Positions 1 to 8,707 of a stretch of DNA of 64,000 bases are shown here, piece by piece. The stretch's first letter is position 1; each line of letters begins with the position of its first letter. The stretch lies in the NCBI GenBank assembly GCA_016717595.1, contig JADKFE010000021.1, positions 1-64,000 of the forward strand, read 5' to 3'. The translations under genes and the position numbers were made by a program. The notes beneath the pieces are model-generated. The model saw only the letters and a program-made list of their open reading frames with translations, ran no database searches and had not been told where the DNA came from. Source of the stretch: Deltaproteobacteria bacterium (GTDB taxonomy: Bacteria > Myxococcota_A > UBA796 > CAJQPC01).

Positions 1-1890
1 GCCCGTCACCGCGCTCGCCGCCGCCACCGCCGGGCTCACCAGGTACACCGGCCCCGGCGCGCCCATGCGCCGGGCGAAGTTGCGGTTTGTCGTGCTCGCC
101 GTCGTCTCCCCGGGCAGGGGGATCCCCGGCCCGTTGCCGATGCACGAGCCACAGCCGGGCTCGGACACCACGGCGCCGAGCCCACGGAACAGGTCCAACA
201 GCCCCTCGGCCTCCGCGGCCGTGGCCACATCGGCGCTCGACGGCGTCACGGTCACCCGCACACCCTCGTGGATGGCCCGGCCACGCAGCACGGCGGCGGC
301 GGCGCGGAGGTCGGCCAGGGAGCCGCCGGTGCACGACGCGATCACGACGTTGTGAACGGCCACGGAGGTGTGGTCGGCCAAGGCGGCGCGGTTGCGGGAG
401 TCGCCGGGGGTGGCCACGGTCAGGGGCACCGAGGCGAGGTCCACGCGGATCACACGCTCGTACTCGGCGCCCGCGTCAGGGTGGACGAGCTGGTCGGTGA
501 CGTCCACGCCCCGGCGGTCGCGCAAGAAGTCGACGATGGGCTTACACGGCGCCACCACGCCGGTCATCAGGCCGCCCTCGACGGTCATGTTGGTGAGCAC
601 GCTCAGCTCGTCCACGCTCCACTGATCCAGGCCCGGGCCGGCGAGCTCGATCACGCAGGTGTCCGTGGGGCTTGAGCGCCACTGCTCCTCGCGGAAGTAG
701 GGGTCGCCGATGAGGTGCAGGATGAGATCTTTGGGCGAGAGCACACCCTCGGCGTCGCCGAAGACCTCCACCCGCACCACCTTGGGCACGGTCACGGGGA
801 TCAGGCCCGTGCGCAGGGCGAAGGCCATGGCCGTGGAGCCCACGCCGAAGGCGAAGGCGTTCAGCACGCCGGCGGTGGGGGTGTGGGAGTCGGTGATGGC
901 GATGATGTCGCCGGGGGAGGCGTAGTCCTCCACCACGAGGCGGTGGCAGACGCCGGGCTTGAACGGGCGGCCGGGGCCGTGCAGGCGCACACCAAACCGC
1001 TCGCAGGCCTCGACCATCTCCCGGGTGAGCTGCATGGCGGGGGCCAGCCGGGCGCGCTTGACGCCCTCGGGCACCGTGGCGTGGTCGATCAGGACGAAGT
1101 GGTCCTCAAAGGCGGCGACCTGCTCGGGGTTCACCAGGGGCGCGTCGCCGTAGGCCTCGCCGTACAGCGCCATCACCATGCCCGCGGTGTACTCGTGCAT
1201 GCCGCGGAAGGCGGCGCGGCACAGGACCTGATCGCCGGGGTTCACCGAGGCGAGGCCCTCGGGCTGGCCGGCGCCGGTCCAGGCGCGCTGGGCGATGAGC
1301 TTCTCGACGACGTTCATCGGCTTGGGGGCGCGCTGGGTGTCGTAGGCCGGGCCGAGCTCGCCGCGCAGGAGCTTCGAGCCGTAGGCCAAGAGCCCACCCT
1401 CGGCGGCCACGGCGCGGAAGAAGGGCGGCAGCTCCTCAAAGAACGAGCGCACGTCGAGGTCTTCACCGGCCTCTAGGCGGGTGAGCACGGCGCGGTCGGT
1501 GGTGAACGGCACGCCGCCGTAGACCATGTTCTCTTGGAAGATGCGCTGGAACGAGTCGGCCACGACGAGCTGAATGCCCGCGCCCTGGTGGGCCACCACG
1601 GCCACCTCGCGGGAGGAGCCCGAGCCGTAGGCGTCGCCGCCGACGATCACCTGAAAGCCGCCGTTGCGCACGTCGTCGTAACGCACGACGTCCTGGAAGT
1701 TCTCCAAGAACCAGGGCCCGAGGATCTCCCCGGTGTAGCCCAAGGTGCAGGCCTGGCCGGAGATCATGGCGTCGGTGTTGACGCCGTACACATAGGCCGC
1801 GCCCGCGACGGAGACCTCGGCGCCGTCGAGCTGGGCGCGGAGGAGGGCGGGGTTCTCGACGAGGTGCAGGACACGTCCGGTGAGCTTCAT
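1..1890 (-). CDS. Aconitase-family hydro-lyase, small/large subunit fusion (3-isopropylmalate dehydratase-like), 3' end cut off
   Basis: The 630 visible residues run off the left edge, probably missing only the last few. The N-terminal ~170 residues are a swivel (LeuD-like) domain with YGSGSSREVAVVAHQGAG and VADSFQRIFQENMVYGG. The rest is the 4Fe-4S catalytic portion with DSHTPTAGVLNAFAFGVGS, ASCTGGSLADLR and PGCGSCIGNGPG, giving the three cluster-ligand cysteines. The end shows TTNRNFARRMG and YLVSPAVAAASAVTG, typical of the family C-terminus. Most isopropylmalate dehydratases are two separate subunits; here they are one chain with the small domain first, and no AcnB-type HEAT domain precedes it. 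The ATG overlaps the restored thiD stop by 4 bp (ATGA), implying translational coupling; there is no good Shine-Dalgarno of its own. The substrate (isopropylmalate, homoaconitate or citrate) cannot be decided from sequence alone. Confidence 0.85.
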   Translation of the reverse strand, partial: MKLTGRVLHLVENPALLRAQLDGAEVSVAGAAYVYGVNTDAMISGQACTLGYTGEILGPWFLENFQDVVRYDDVRNGGFQVIVGGDAYGSGSSREVAVVAHQGAGIQLVVADSFQRIFQENMVYGGVPFTTDRAVLTRLEAGEDLDVRSFFEELPPFFRAVAAEGGLLAYGSKLLRGELGPAYDTQRAPKPMNVVEKLIAQRAWTGAGQPEGLASVNPGDQVLCRAAFRGMHEYTAGMVMALYGEAYGDAPLVNPEQVAAFEDHFVLIDHATVPEGVKRARLAPAMQLTREMVEACERFGVRLHGPGRPFKPGVCHRLVVEDYASPGDIIAITDSHTPTAGVLNAFAFGVGSTAMAFALRTGLIPVTVPKVVRVEVFGDAEGVLSPKDLILHLIGDPYFREEQWRSSPTDTCVIELAGPGLDQWSVDELSVLTNMTVEGGLMTGVVAPCKPIVDFLRDRRGVDVTDQLVHPDAGAEYERVIRVDLASVPLTVATPGDSRNRAALADHTSVAVHNVVIASCTGGSLADLRAAAAVLRGRAIHEGVRVTVTPSSADVATAAEAEGLLDLFRGLGAVVSEPGCGSCIGNGPGIPLPGETTASTTNRNFARRMGAPGPVYLVSPAVAAASAVTG

Positions 1891-2656
1891 GGTGAGGAGG
1901 TCCGGGGGCCGGTGAGGCCGTGGAGGAGGGGGCCGTGCCCGGCGCCGAGGCCGTGATCGGCGCTGGCGGCGATGAGCTGGGCGAGGTGCTGTAGAGCGAA
2001 GGCGACGGCGGCGTCGAGGGGATCCCCCAAGGCCAGCCGGGCGGCGATGGCCGCAGAGAGTGTGCAGCCCGTGCCGTGGGTGTTGCGGGTGTTGATCCGA
2101 GGATGCCGCCAGACTGCGGGGCTTCACCGGGCACATAGAGCGTGTCGAGCACCTCGGGGCCCTCGTCGTGGCCGCCCTTCACGAGCACCGGCACCCGCGC
2201 TTGGACCAAAAACGCCTCGCCGCCCAAGACGTGCAGCTCGGGGAGGTTCGGCGTGATCAACGCGCAGCGTGGGGCGAGCGCGTCCCGCAGCGCGCCGACG
2301 GCGTCAGGGGCCAAGAGCACGTCGCCCGAGGTGGCGACCATCACCGGGTCGAGCACCACGGGGCCCGTGTAGTCGGCCAAGGCCTCGACGACGGCCAAGA
2401 CCAGCTCAGCCGTGGCCAACATGCCGATCTTGATCGCCGCCGGGGGCAGGTCGGTGAGCACGGCGTGAATCTGGGCCTTCACCACGTCGATGGGCACCGG
2501 ATGAACCGCGCTCACGCCCAGGGTGTTCTGCGCGGTGATCGCGGTCAGCGCGGAGGTGCCAAAGACGCCCAAGCTCAAAAAAGTCTTGAGGTCCGCCTGG
2601 ATCCCGGCCCCGCCGCCGGAGTCAGATCCAGCGATGGTCAGCGCGATCTGGAGCAT
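1887..2656 (-). CDS. thiD: Hydroxymethylpyrimidine/phosphomethylpyrimidine kinase (frame break near 2096-2104)
   Basis: ThiD phosphorylates HMP and HMP-P for thiamine pyrophosphate synthesis. The N-terminus LTIAGSDSGGGAGIQADLKTF is the family signature, followed by the ribokinase-fold body (VVLDPVMVATSGD, LITPNLPE, VLVKGGHD). Translation then leaves frame. In the next frame the expected INTRNTHGTGCTLSAAIAAR anion-hole/catalytic segment continues and ends GPRTSSP-stop at 1887, overlapping the next gene by 4 bp. Span length is 770 nt, so one inserted base restores about 256 aa, normal for ThiD. The break lies at CTCGGATC on the coding strand, where one extra G would fix it. Read straight through, the first frame gives a 397-aa artefact ending in low-complexity residues. 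I favour a consensus error over a pseudogene because both halves are well conserved. Confidence 0.85.
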
Positions 2657-2724
2657 TGGACCTCAAAGCCGCGCCGGATGGGGCCATACGCGGCGGGCTG
2701 GGGTAGACTGAGGGGTGAGAGGAA

Positions 2725-2742
2725 GATCATCACGCGATGATC
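2725..2742. repeat. Inverted repeat GATCATC-4-GATGATC between divergent genes
   Basis: A perfect 7-bp stem with a 4-nt loop sits in the 159-bp gap between divergent thiD and the MopE-type lipoprotein gene. Its place suggests an operator or leader hairpin, but no known regulator motif is recognised. The rest of this gap shows nothing else I can name. Confidence 0.3.
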
Positions 2743-2815
2743 AACCGGATCCGTCCAGATAACCTGTGCTGGCCGTCAGCGCTCGCTCCGCTGATGGCGA
2801 CCCGTGGAGGAGACT

Positions 2816-3712
2816 ATGCGATCCTGGAACGTGTTGATGTTCGTGCTCGCGGGCTGTCTGCCTGAGCTGCCCGCAGAGGACAAAGACGGGGGAGCGGACT
2901 CCGCGCCCCAGTGCGTCACCTTCACGGACAGCGACGGCGACGGCTTCGGCGACCCGAACAACCCGGTCTCCGCCCCCTGTGAAGACGGCGTCCCGTCGGG
3001 CACCGTCGCCGACAACACCGACTGCGACGACGCCGCCGCCACGGCGAACCCTGAAGGGGTCGAGACCTGCGACGGCCTGGACAACAACTGCGACACGCTC
3101 ATCGACGGCGACGACGCCCAAGACCGCGGCACCTGGTACCTCGACGGCGACGGCGACGGCTACGGCTTAGAGTCCGACACGGTCTTGGCCTGTGATCAGC
3201 CCGAGGGCCGGGTGAACCGCAGCCTCGACTGCGATGACAACGACGCCACGATCAACCCCGAGGCCGCCGAGATCTGCGATGAGGTCGATCAGAACTGCGA
3301 CGGCACCGTCGACAACGAGGCCACCGACGCGCCGACCTTCTACGCCGACCACGACCGCGACGGCTTCGGCGACCCCGTCGAGCCCCTGAAGATCTGCGAG
3401 GCGCCCACGGGCTACGTCAGCGACAACACAGACTGTTACGACGACAACGCCGACGTGCACCCCGACCAGACCGAGTACTTCCCCACCCAGCGCGGCGACG
3501 GATCCTTCGACTACAACTGCGACAGCAGCGAGGACCTGTTCGTCAACGTGGAGGGCGATTGTGACGTGACCTGTACGCTTCGGCAGGCGGGCTGGGTAGC
3601 GCTGCCGGCGCCGGCGTGCGGCGAGGCCCAACCCTTCATCGAGGGCTGCAAGAAGACCTCGCCGACGAAGTGCGACGAGGTCGTGGTCGACGAGACGATG
3701 AGCTGCCTCTGA
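2816..3712 (+). CDS. Lipoprotein with MopE-type putative metal-binding repeats
   Basis: 298 aa. The ATG at 2816 is chosen because GGAGGAG lies just upstream and it gives a short signal peptide ending in the lipobox VLAGC. An earlier in-frame GTG at 2804 lies on the ribosome-binding site and is rejected. The body is built from repeated units of the Cu-binding_MopE type: TDCDDAAATANPEGVETCDGLDNNCD, split as TDCDDAAATANPEG and ETCDGLDNNCD, then DCDDNDATINPEAAEICDEV and a degenerate third unit. Between them are Asp-rich DSDGDGFGDP / DGDGDGYG linkers that resemble thrombospondin type-3 calcium loops. The last ~70 residues carry extra cysteines. It is predicted to be an outer-membrane-anchored, metal-binding surface protein; the precise function is unknown. 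Related proteins occur at 16803 and 29875. Confidence 0.85.
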   Translation: MRSWNVLMFVLAGCLPELPAEDKDGGADSAPQCVTFTDSDGDGFGDPNNPVSAPCEDGVPSGTVADNTDCDDAAATANPEGVETCDGLDNNCDTLIDGDDAQDRGTWYLDGDGDGYGLESDTVLACDQPEGRVNRSLDCDDNDATINPEAAEICDEVDQNCDGTVDNEATDAPTFYADHDRDGFGDPVEPLKICEAPTGYVSDNTDCYDDNADVHPDQTEYFPTQRGDGSFDYNCDSSEDLFVNVEGDCDVTCTLRQAGWVALPAPACGEAQPFIEGCKKTSPTKCDEVVVDETMSCL

Positions 3713-3715
3713 GCG

Positions 3716-5290
3716 TCAGCCCTCGGGCGGGCGCGCGAGCTTCTGCTGAACCTGCTGCAGCAGCTCTTGGGCCTCAGCGGTGGTGTCGGTGTCGGCGCGG
3801 CCCATCAGGCGCGTGAGCCGCGCGCGCGCTCGGCTGAGGCGCTGGGCGTGGGCCTCGACCGTGGCCAGCCAGAGCTGGGTCAGGGCGGCGCGCTCGTCGA
3901 AGGACTCCGCGAGCTCCAGCAGCTCCAAGGCCTCCTCGACCCGCGTCGGGCCTCGCCCGGTGTCGTTGAAGATCGCCCAGCCGAGGTGCGCCATGAAGTC
4001 GGGACGGTCGATGACGGCGCTGTGAGCGGTGCGGAAGGCGCGCACGGCGTCGGGCCAGCGGCGCTTCGCCATCGCGTCGAGGCCCGCGCGCCAGGCGCGC
4101 TCGGTGTTGTCCTCAGGCGCGGGCGCGGCGGCGGGCAAGGCCGGGCGCTCACCCACCTCGGCGGCGGCTTCAGCGACGCGGCGAAGGATCTCCGCGGCGA
4201 GGTTGTGGCACTCGTCGCTGAGCCCGGGATCCCGCTGGAGCTGGCCATAGCGGGCGCGCATCCGCGCGGCGGCCTCGTCGATCTTCGCCTTGTCGCCGGT
4301 GGGGGCGAGGCCGAGCACGGTCCAGGCGTCGTCGGTCATCAGGCGGTCCCGCTCACGGCGAAGGCGGCGCAGGGTGAGCAGGGCCTCGGTGCCGGCGGTC
4401 GCCTTCACGCGCTGGTGCACGAGGCCCAGGGCCGTGAGCGCGCCGAGATCCGGGCCGATCTCGGTGAGGGAGCAGCGCTGGGCGGCGCACAGCGCGCGCA
4501 GCTCGGTGGCGCCGTCGGCGGCCTGAAGGGCGCGCAGGGTGGCGGGCTTGAGCGGCAGCTCGGCGAGGCGCTCCATGTGGTTGGGGCGATCGATGAGGGC
4601 CTGGGGGTTGGGATCGGCCTCGGCCACGGCGAGGGCCGCGCGCCACAGCGCCGTCGCCAAGGCCACCAGGTCACCTCCGCCGACGACCTCACCGCGGCGA
4701 AACGAGATCTCCACGCCGTCGCGCAGGATGTCCTCCACCAAGGCCTGGCTCTCGCCGTCGGCGGCGGCGCCTTGGTTGAACCGCGCCACGAGCCCACCAA
4801 GGGAGGTCGCCGTGCCGCTCTCCCGCTCCAGCCACACCTGCCCCAGCGCGCGTAGGGTGTCGGCGTGGGGGCGCCGCCCGAGCATCGACGCCGAGTCGGC
4901 GGGGGCGTCGGCGAGGCTGGCCTTCACGACCGCGGGCAGATCGAGGATCGAGAACGGGCGATGCAGCACGCGGCCCACGGCGTAGCGGCGCACGGCCTTC
5001 TTGAGCTCCCGGTCGTCGTCTTCGCCGGGCTGGCCCGTGGTGAGCACGATCACCGCCCCCGGGCTCGCCCCGCGGAACAGCTCCATAAACCGGCTGGCCT
5101 CGCCTTGGGGCATGTCCCAGCGCACCAAGACCACGGCGGGAGGGGCCGCCCGGGCCGAGGCCATGGCCGTGAGCGCGGTGTCGGCGGCGCGCACCTCAAA
5201 GCCTTGGGGGCGCAACACATCCCGCATCACCCGCGCGAGCTCAGGCTGATCGTCCAAGATGAGGATACGCAGCGGCGTGACGTCCGACAT
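3716..5290 (-). CDS. Receiver-like domain + DUF4388-like + TPR protein (degenerate response regulator)
   Basis: 524 aa. Residues ~8-120 form a CheY-like receiver (LRILILDDQPE, VIVLTTG, HRPF). At the phosphoacceptor site the sequence reads VVLVRWDMPQ, so Arg replaces the usual Asp, and the usual Lys of the KPF motif is Arg. It therefore probably cannot be phosphorylated by the normal route. Residues ~140-280 look like the DUF4388/winged-helix type module common in myxobacteria (LRALQAADGATELRALCAAQ). Residues ~320-380 contain a J-domain-like stretch (AWTVLGLAPTGDKAKIDEAA), and the C-terminal third is TPR-like helices. No DNA-binding output domain is recognised. It is divergent from pabB across a 51-bp gap and convergent with the lipoprotein at 2816. 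It is likely a scaffold or regulatory protein. Confidence 0.8.
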   Translation of the reverse strand: MSDVTPLRILILDDQPELARVMRDVLRPQGFEVRAADTALTAMASARAAPPAVVLVRWDMPQGEASRFMELFRGASPGAVIVLTTGQPGEDDDRELKKAVRRYAVGRVLHRPFSILDLPAVVKASLADAPADSASMLGRRPHADTLRALGQVWLERESGTATSLGGLVARFNQGAAADGESQALVEDILRDGVEISFRRGEVVGGGDLVALATALWRAALAVAEADPNPQALIDRPNHMERLAELPLKPATLRALQAADGATELRALCAAQRCSLTEIGPDLGALTALGLVHQRVKATAGTEALLTLRRLRRERDRLMTDDAWTVLGLAPTGDKAKIDEAAARMRARYGQLQRDPGLSDECHNLAAEILRRVAEAAAEVGERPALPAAAPAPEDNTERAWRAGLDAMAKRRWPDAVRAFRTAHSAVIDRPDFMAHLGWAIFNDTGRGPTRVEEALELLELAESFDERAALTQLWLATVEAHAQRLSRARARLTRLMGRADTDTTAEAQELLQQVQQKLARPPEG

Positions 5291-5341
5291 CGTGTCGTGC
5301 TCCTCGGCCAGTCCAGGCCGGGCTCAAGGGTGGTCAAGCGG

Positions 5342-6628
5342 GTGAACCTTCGAGAATTTACATCATTTCGAGGTCTTTCAGCGTCCGCCGTCGCCGAGGT
5401 GCTCCACGACGAGCCCATGAGCCTCTGGTTTGACGGCGGGCCAGGGGGTCGGTCGGTCCTGTGCTGGGGCGCGCAGGAGGTGATTCGGCCTCAGCCGGGC
5501 TGGCTCACGACGGCGCGGGCGGCGCTCTCTGGCGAGCCGCCACCGGCGGGGCTCTCGTTCGTGGGGGGGCTCGCGGGCTTCGTCGGGTATGAGGCCGGGC
5601 GTTTCACCGAGGTGCAGCCCGCGCCCAGGCCCGACCCACGCGGCGACTGGCCCGAGGGCGACGGGGCCTTGGGCCGCTTTGAGGGCGCGGTGACGATCGA
5701 GCCCGACGGGCGGGTGATCGCCGCCGGGAGCGCGGCGTTCGTGGCCGAGGCCGCGGGGGTGCTCAAGCTCGCCCAGGCCCACGAGGCCCCTCCGCCGCCA
5801 GGCCGCGCCACCTTGATCCACGAGGGCGACGCCGAGCAGTACCGCGACGGCGTGCGCGCCGTGCTGGAGCAGATCGCCGAGGGCGCGCTCTACCAGGTGA
5901 ACCTCGCCCGGCGCCTGACCTTTGGCGGCGTGGGCTCGGCTCTGCAGGCCTACCGTCGCGCCCGGGCGCTCAACCCGGCGCCGTTCGGGGGCTGGGCGCG
6001 GCTCGGGGCGCTGGAGCTGTGTTCACTCTCGCCGGAGCTGTTTCTGCGGCTTCAAGGCGGGGTTGTGGAGAGCCGCCCGATCAAAGGCACCCGGCCCCTG
6101 GGCGCCACGGACAGCGAGACCGCGGCCTTGATGGCCGAGCTGGAGGTGGATCCCAAAGAGCGGGCGGAGCTGACGATGATCGTGGATCTGGTGCGGAACG
6201 ACCTGGGCCGGGTCTGCGCGCCGGGCAGCGTTCGCGCCGGGCCGAGGCAGATCAGCGCCTTGCCGACCCTCTCCCACGCGGCGCAGTCGGTCTTCGGCCA
6301 GCTCAAGCCGGGGGGAGACGCCCTCGACCTGCTCGCGGCGAGCTTCCCGCCGGGCAGCGTCACCGGGGCGCCGAAGGTGGCGGCCATGGCCACGATCTTC
6401 GCCTTGGAGGAGCAGCCCCGGGGGGCGTACTGCGGCGCCTGGGGCTTCATCAACGACGCAGGCGACGCAGCGCTGGCGGTGTCGATCCGGGTGGCGCAGG
6501 TCTACGAGGATCAGGCCCGGGTGCACGTCGGCTGCGGCCTCGTCGCCGACTCCAACCCCGACCGAGAGCTTGAGGAGACGACGCTCAAGGCCCAGGCTTG
6601 GCGCCGCGCGTTGACCGGCGCGGGCTAA
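5342..6628 (+). CDS. pabB: Aminodeoxychorismate synthase component I
   Basis: 428 aa from the GTG at 5342; an alternative ATG at 5417 would cut the first 25 residues, which look like a real family N-terminus (LSASAVAEVLHDEPMSLWFD). PabB converts chorismate plus ammonia to 4-amino-4-deoxychorismate for folate synthesis. Diagnostic motifs: ESRPIKGTRPLG (Lys of the PabB type, where TrpE has Ala), VDPKERAELTMIVDLVRNDLG, SFPPGSVTGAPKVAAM, and the C-terminal VHVGCGLVADSNPDRELEET. No glutaminase subunit (pabA) or lyase (pabC) is adjacent. An isochorismate or salicylate synthase is less likely given the PIKGTRP motif. Confidence 0.9.
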   Translation: MNLREFTSFRGLSASAVAEVLHDEPMSLWFDGGPGGRSVLCWGAQEVIRPQPGWLTTARAALSGEPPPAGLSFVGGLAGFVGYEAGRFTEVQPAPRPDPRGDWPEGDGALGRFEGAVTIEPDGRVIAAGSAAFVAEAAGVLKLAQAHEAPPPPGRATLIHEGDAEQYRDGVRAVLEQIAEGALYQVNLARRLTFGGVGSALQAYRRARALNPAPFGGWARLGALELCSLSPELFLRLQGGVVESRPIKGTRPLGATDSETAALMAELEVDPKERAELTMIVDLVRNDLGRVCAPGSVRAGPRQISALPTLSHAAQSVFGQLKPGGDALDLLAASFPPGSVTGAPKVAAMATIFALEEQPRGAYCGAWGFINDAGDAALAVSIRVAQVYEDQARVHVGCGLVADSNPDRELEETTLKAQAWRRALTGAG

Positions 6629-6638
6629 AGGCCGGGGC

Positions 6639-7401
6639 TCAGCCGTCCTCGGTGCCATCCGACTCTAAGGTGCCGCGCCCGCCCTGCACAAACTCGCGCA
6701 GCGGGGCGAAGTCGGTGGCCAGGGCCTCCTCCTTCGTGCCCGTCCAGTCCATGCGCCGGTCGTACAAGAACGCGATGCGGTCGGTGATGGTGAAGCAGGA
6801 GTCCATGTCGTGGGTGACCACGACGCTCGTCACGTTGAGGCGCCGCTGCAGCCGCAGGATGAGGCCGTTGATGCGGCGCACGTTGAGCGGGTCGAGGCCC
6901 GTGGTGGGCTCGTCGTAGAGGATGACGTCGGGCTGAATCGCGATGGCGCGGGCGAGGCCCACCCGTTTTTTCATGCCGCCGGAGAGCTCCGAGGGCTTGA
7001 GGTTCTGAATGCCGGGCATGCCGACCATCTCCAGCACCTCCTCGACGCGCTGGTCCATCTGCTCGCGGTTGCCCCACTTGTGCTCGACGAGGGGGTACTT
7101 GATGTTCTGGGCGACGGTCAAGGAGTCGAACAGCGCGGCGCCTTGGAAGAGCATGGCGATGCGGCGACGGAGGCCCAAGAGCTTTGGCTCGGGCATCGTC
7201 GTGACCTCTTCTCCGAAGCAGGTGATGCTGCCCGAGTCGACCTGCAGCAGCCGAATGAGCATCTTGAGCAGCACCGACTTGCCTTTGCCCGAGCCGCCGA
7301 TGACCGTGAGCGTCTCGCCTCGGCGCACGGTGAGGTTCAAGGGGGTCGTAGATGACGTTCGGCCCGAAGGCTTTACGCACGTCCTTGAACTCAATCACCA
7401 C
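6639..7401 (-). CDS. mlaF: Mla-type ABC transporter ATP-binding protein (frame break at G5 tract 7341-7345)
   Basis: ATPase of an MCE/Mla-type phospholipid transporter. The start is GTG at 7401 (MVIEFKDVRKAFGPNVIYD). The frame then breaks at a run of five G on the plus strand; removing one restores YDPLNLTVRRGETLTVIGGSGKGKS and a 253-aa product. Motifs: Walker A GGSGKGKS, Q-loop AMLFQGAALFDSLTV, signature LSGGMKKRVGLARAIA, Walker B VILYDEPTTGLDP, and H-loop VVVTHDMDS. The LSGGM + KKR form and the FDSLTV stretch after the Q-loop are typical of MlaF. It is downstream of mlaE in the same operon. The mlaD, mlaC and mlaB genes are not in view. Confidence 0.9.
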
Positions 7402-7457
7402 CTCGGGGGCGGGGTCAGAGCGGGCTGGGTTGTCTCGTCGGGTATCAACACGCCGGC

Positions 7458-8213
7458 CTAAAAGCTCAAGAAGAGCTTGGTGAGCAGGAAGTTCGACACG
7501 AGCACGGTGATGCTGATCGCGACGACGGTGTCCGTCGTGGACCGGCCCACGCCTTCAGTGCCGCCGCGGGTGTTGAGCCCGACATAACAGCCGACGATCG
7601 CGATGAAGTACCCGAAGAAGGTGGCCTTCGCGAGGCCGTGGAGGAGGTCGGCGACCACCAAGGTCTCGAGCACCTGCTCGATGAAGAAGGTGGCCGTGAC
7701 GCCAACATCCGTCATCACCACGAGCATCGCCCCGAAGCAGCCGACAAAGTCGGCCAACAGCGTGAGCAGGGGCAGCATGATGATGCAGGCCAAGACCCGC
7801 GGCGCGACGAGCTTCTCGATGGGGTCGGCACCCAGGGCGGAGATGGCGTCGACCTGCTCGGTGACGTTCATCGAGCCGATCTCGGCGGTGAAGCCCGCGC
7901 CGACGCGCCCGCCGACGAGCACGGCGGTGAGCGTCGGCCCAAGCTCACGGACGATGCCCAGAGACACCATCTTGCCGGTGTACAACGACGCGCCGTAGGG
8001 CTCTAGACCATCGGCGAACTGAATCGCCATGACCGCGCCGGTGAACAGGGCGGTGAGCACGGCGATGGACCACGAGCCGATGCCGGCCTGATCCATCTGG
8101 GCCGAGAGCAGCGAACGATCGACAAACCGCCGAGAGAACACGATCTTAAACGTGCGGCCCGAGAGGCGGGTGACCGCGCCGATGTGCCCGAGGAGCTTGA
8201 TGGCCGCGCTCAT
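7458..8213 (-). CDS. mlaE: Mla-type ABC transporter permease
   Basis: 251 aa integral membrane protein of the MlaE (YrbE) permease family, partner of the ATPase just downstream. Family hallmarks are visible: ALFTGAVMAIQFADGL, MVSLGIVRELGPTLTAVLVGGRVGAGFTAEIGSM, TEQVDAISALGADPIEKLVAPR, and the C-terminal NTRGGTEGVGRSTTDTVVAI. Roughly five to six hydrophobic helices. The ATG overlaps the stop of the upstream lipoprotein gene by 4 bp, so the two are translationally coupled. It moves lipid between inner and outer membrane together with an MCE-domain protein that must be encoded elsewhere. Confidence 0.93.
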   Translation of the reverse strand: MSAAIKLLGHIGAVTRLSGRTFKIVFSRRFVDRSLLSAQMDQAGIGSWSIAVLTALFTGAVMAIQFADGLEPYGASLYTGKMVSLGIVRELGPTLTAVLVGGRVGAGFTAEIGSMNVTEQVDAISALGADPIEKLVAPRVLACIIMLPLLTLLADFVGCFGAMLVVMTDVGVTATFFIEQVLETLVVADLLHGLAKATFFGYFIAIVGCYVGLNTRGGTEGVGRSTTDTVVAISITVLVSNFLLTKLFLSF

Positions 8214-8707
8214 GAGCCCTTCGTCTCGAAGTCGCTCACGGCGCCTCGGAAGTCGCTCCAGGCGGCCTCAAAGGGCGCTCCTGGCGGCGCGATGAGCACC
8301 ATGTCGTAGACGCAGGCGTCCTTCTTGAGCACGGTGACGCCCACCTCGACGGCCACGCCGTCAAGCTGGCCCCGGCGCCGGGCGGTGTAGGCCTCACGAC
8401 CGGCCAAGGAGTGGGTCTCCTCAAAGACGATCTCTTCGTCAGCGATGCCGACGGTGAGGTGTTTGGCGAGATCCCGAAGGCGGCCATCTTCATAGCGGTC
8501 GGCGCAGTTGGAGTCGCCATAGAGCGTGGCCCGCAAGGACTCGTTGTACCAGGCGAAGTCAGCGCCGCCGGGGCGCACACTTCGCCAGCCGTCGCCCGGG
8601 TCGCCCAGAGTGTAGCGCCCCTCCAACCGGCTGGCCTGCCGCCCCGCGCAGCCCACGAGCGGGAGCACGATCAGGCAGAGCGCCACGCTGAGCGCCCAGC
8701 TCCTCAT
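8210..8707 (-). CDS. Small lipoprotein between ABC-transporter genes
   Basis: 165 aa. The signal peptide ends with the lipobox LVGC (residues ~17-20), so it is a predicted lipoprotein. The mature part is unrecognised and contains two further cysteines (SNCADRYED, KDACVYDMVL). Its ATG overlaps the stop of the ABC ATPase gene upstream and its stop overlaps the mlaE start; this tight coupling suggests it serves the same envelope process. It is not a MlaD/MCE protein: no MCE motif is visible. A periplasmic accessory role in lipid transport is only inferred from position. Confidence 0.75.
   Translation of the reverse strand: MRSWALSVALCLIVLPLVGCAGRQASRLEGRYTLGDPGDGWRSVRPGGADFAWYNESLRATLYGDSNCADRYEDGRLRDLAKHLTVGIADEEIVFEETHSLAGREAYTARRRGQLDGVAVEVGVTVLKKDACVYDMVLIAPPGAPFEAAWSDFRGAVSDFETKGS

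Noticed and set aside
715..1476. 253-codon plus-strand frame over the aconitase-family gene
   Set aside because: The opposite strand encodes all cluster-ligand motifs of the aconitase family; this frame has none.
1463..1886. C-terminal half of the 397-residue read-through of thiD
   Set aside because: It is out of the conserved frame and only low complexity; the true ThiD C-terminus lies one frame over, and this stretch is covered by the aconitase-family gene.
3767..4855. 362-codon plus-strand frame over the receiver/TPR gene
   Set aside because: Composition is shadow-like and it has no recognisable motif, while the minus-strand frame shows clear receiver and TPR features.
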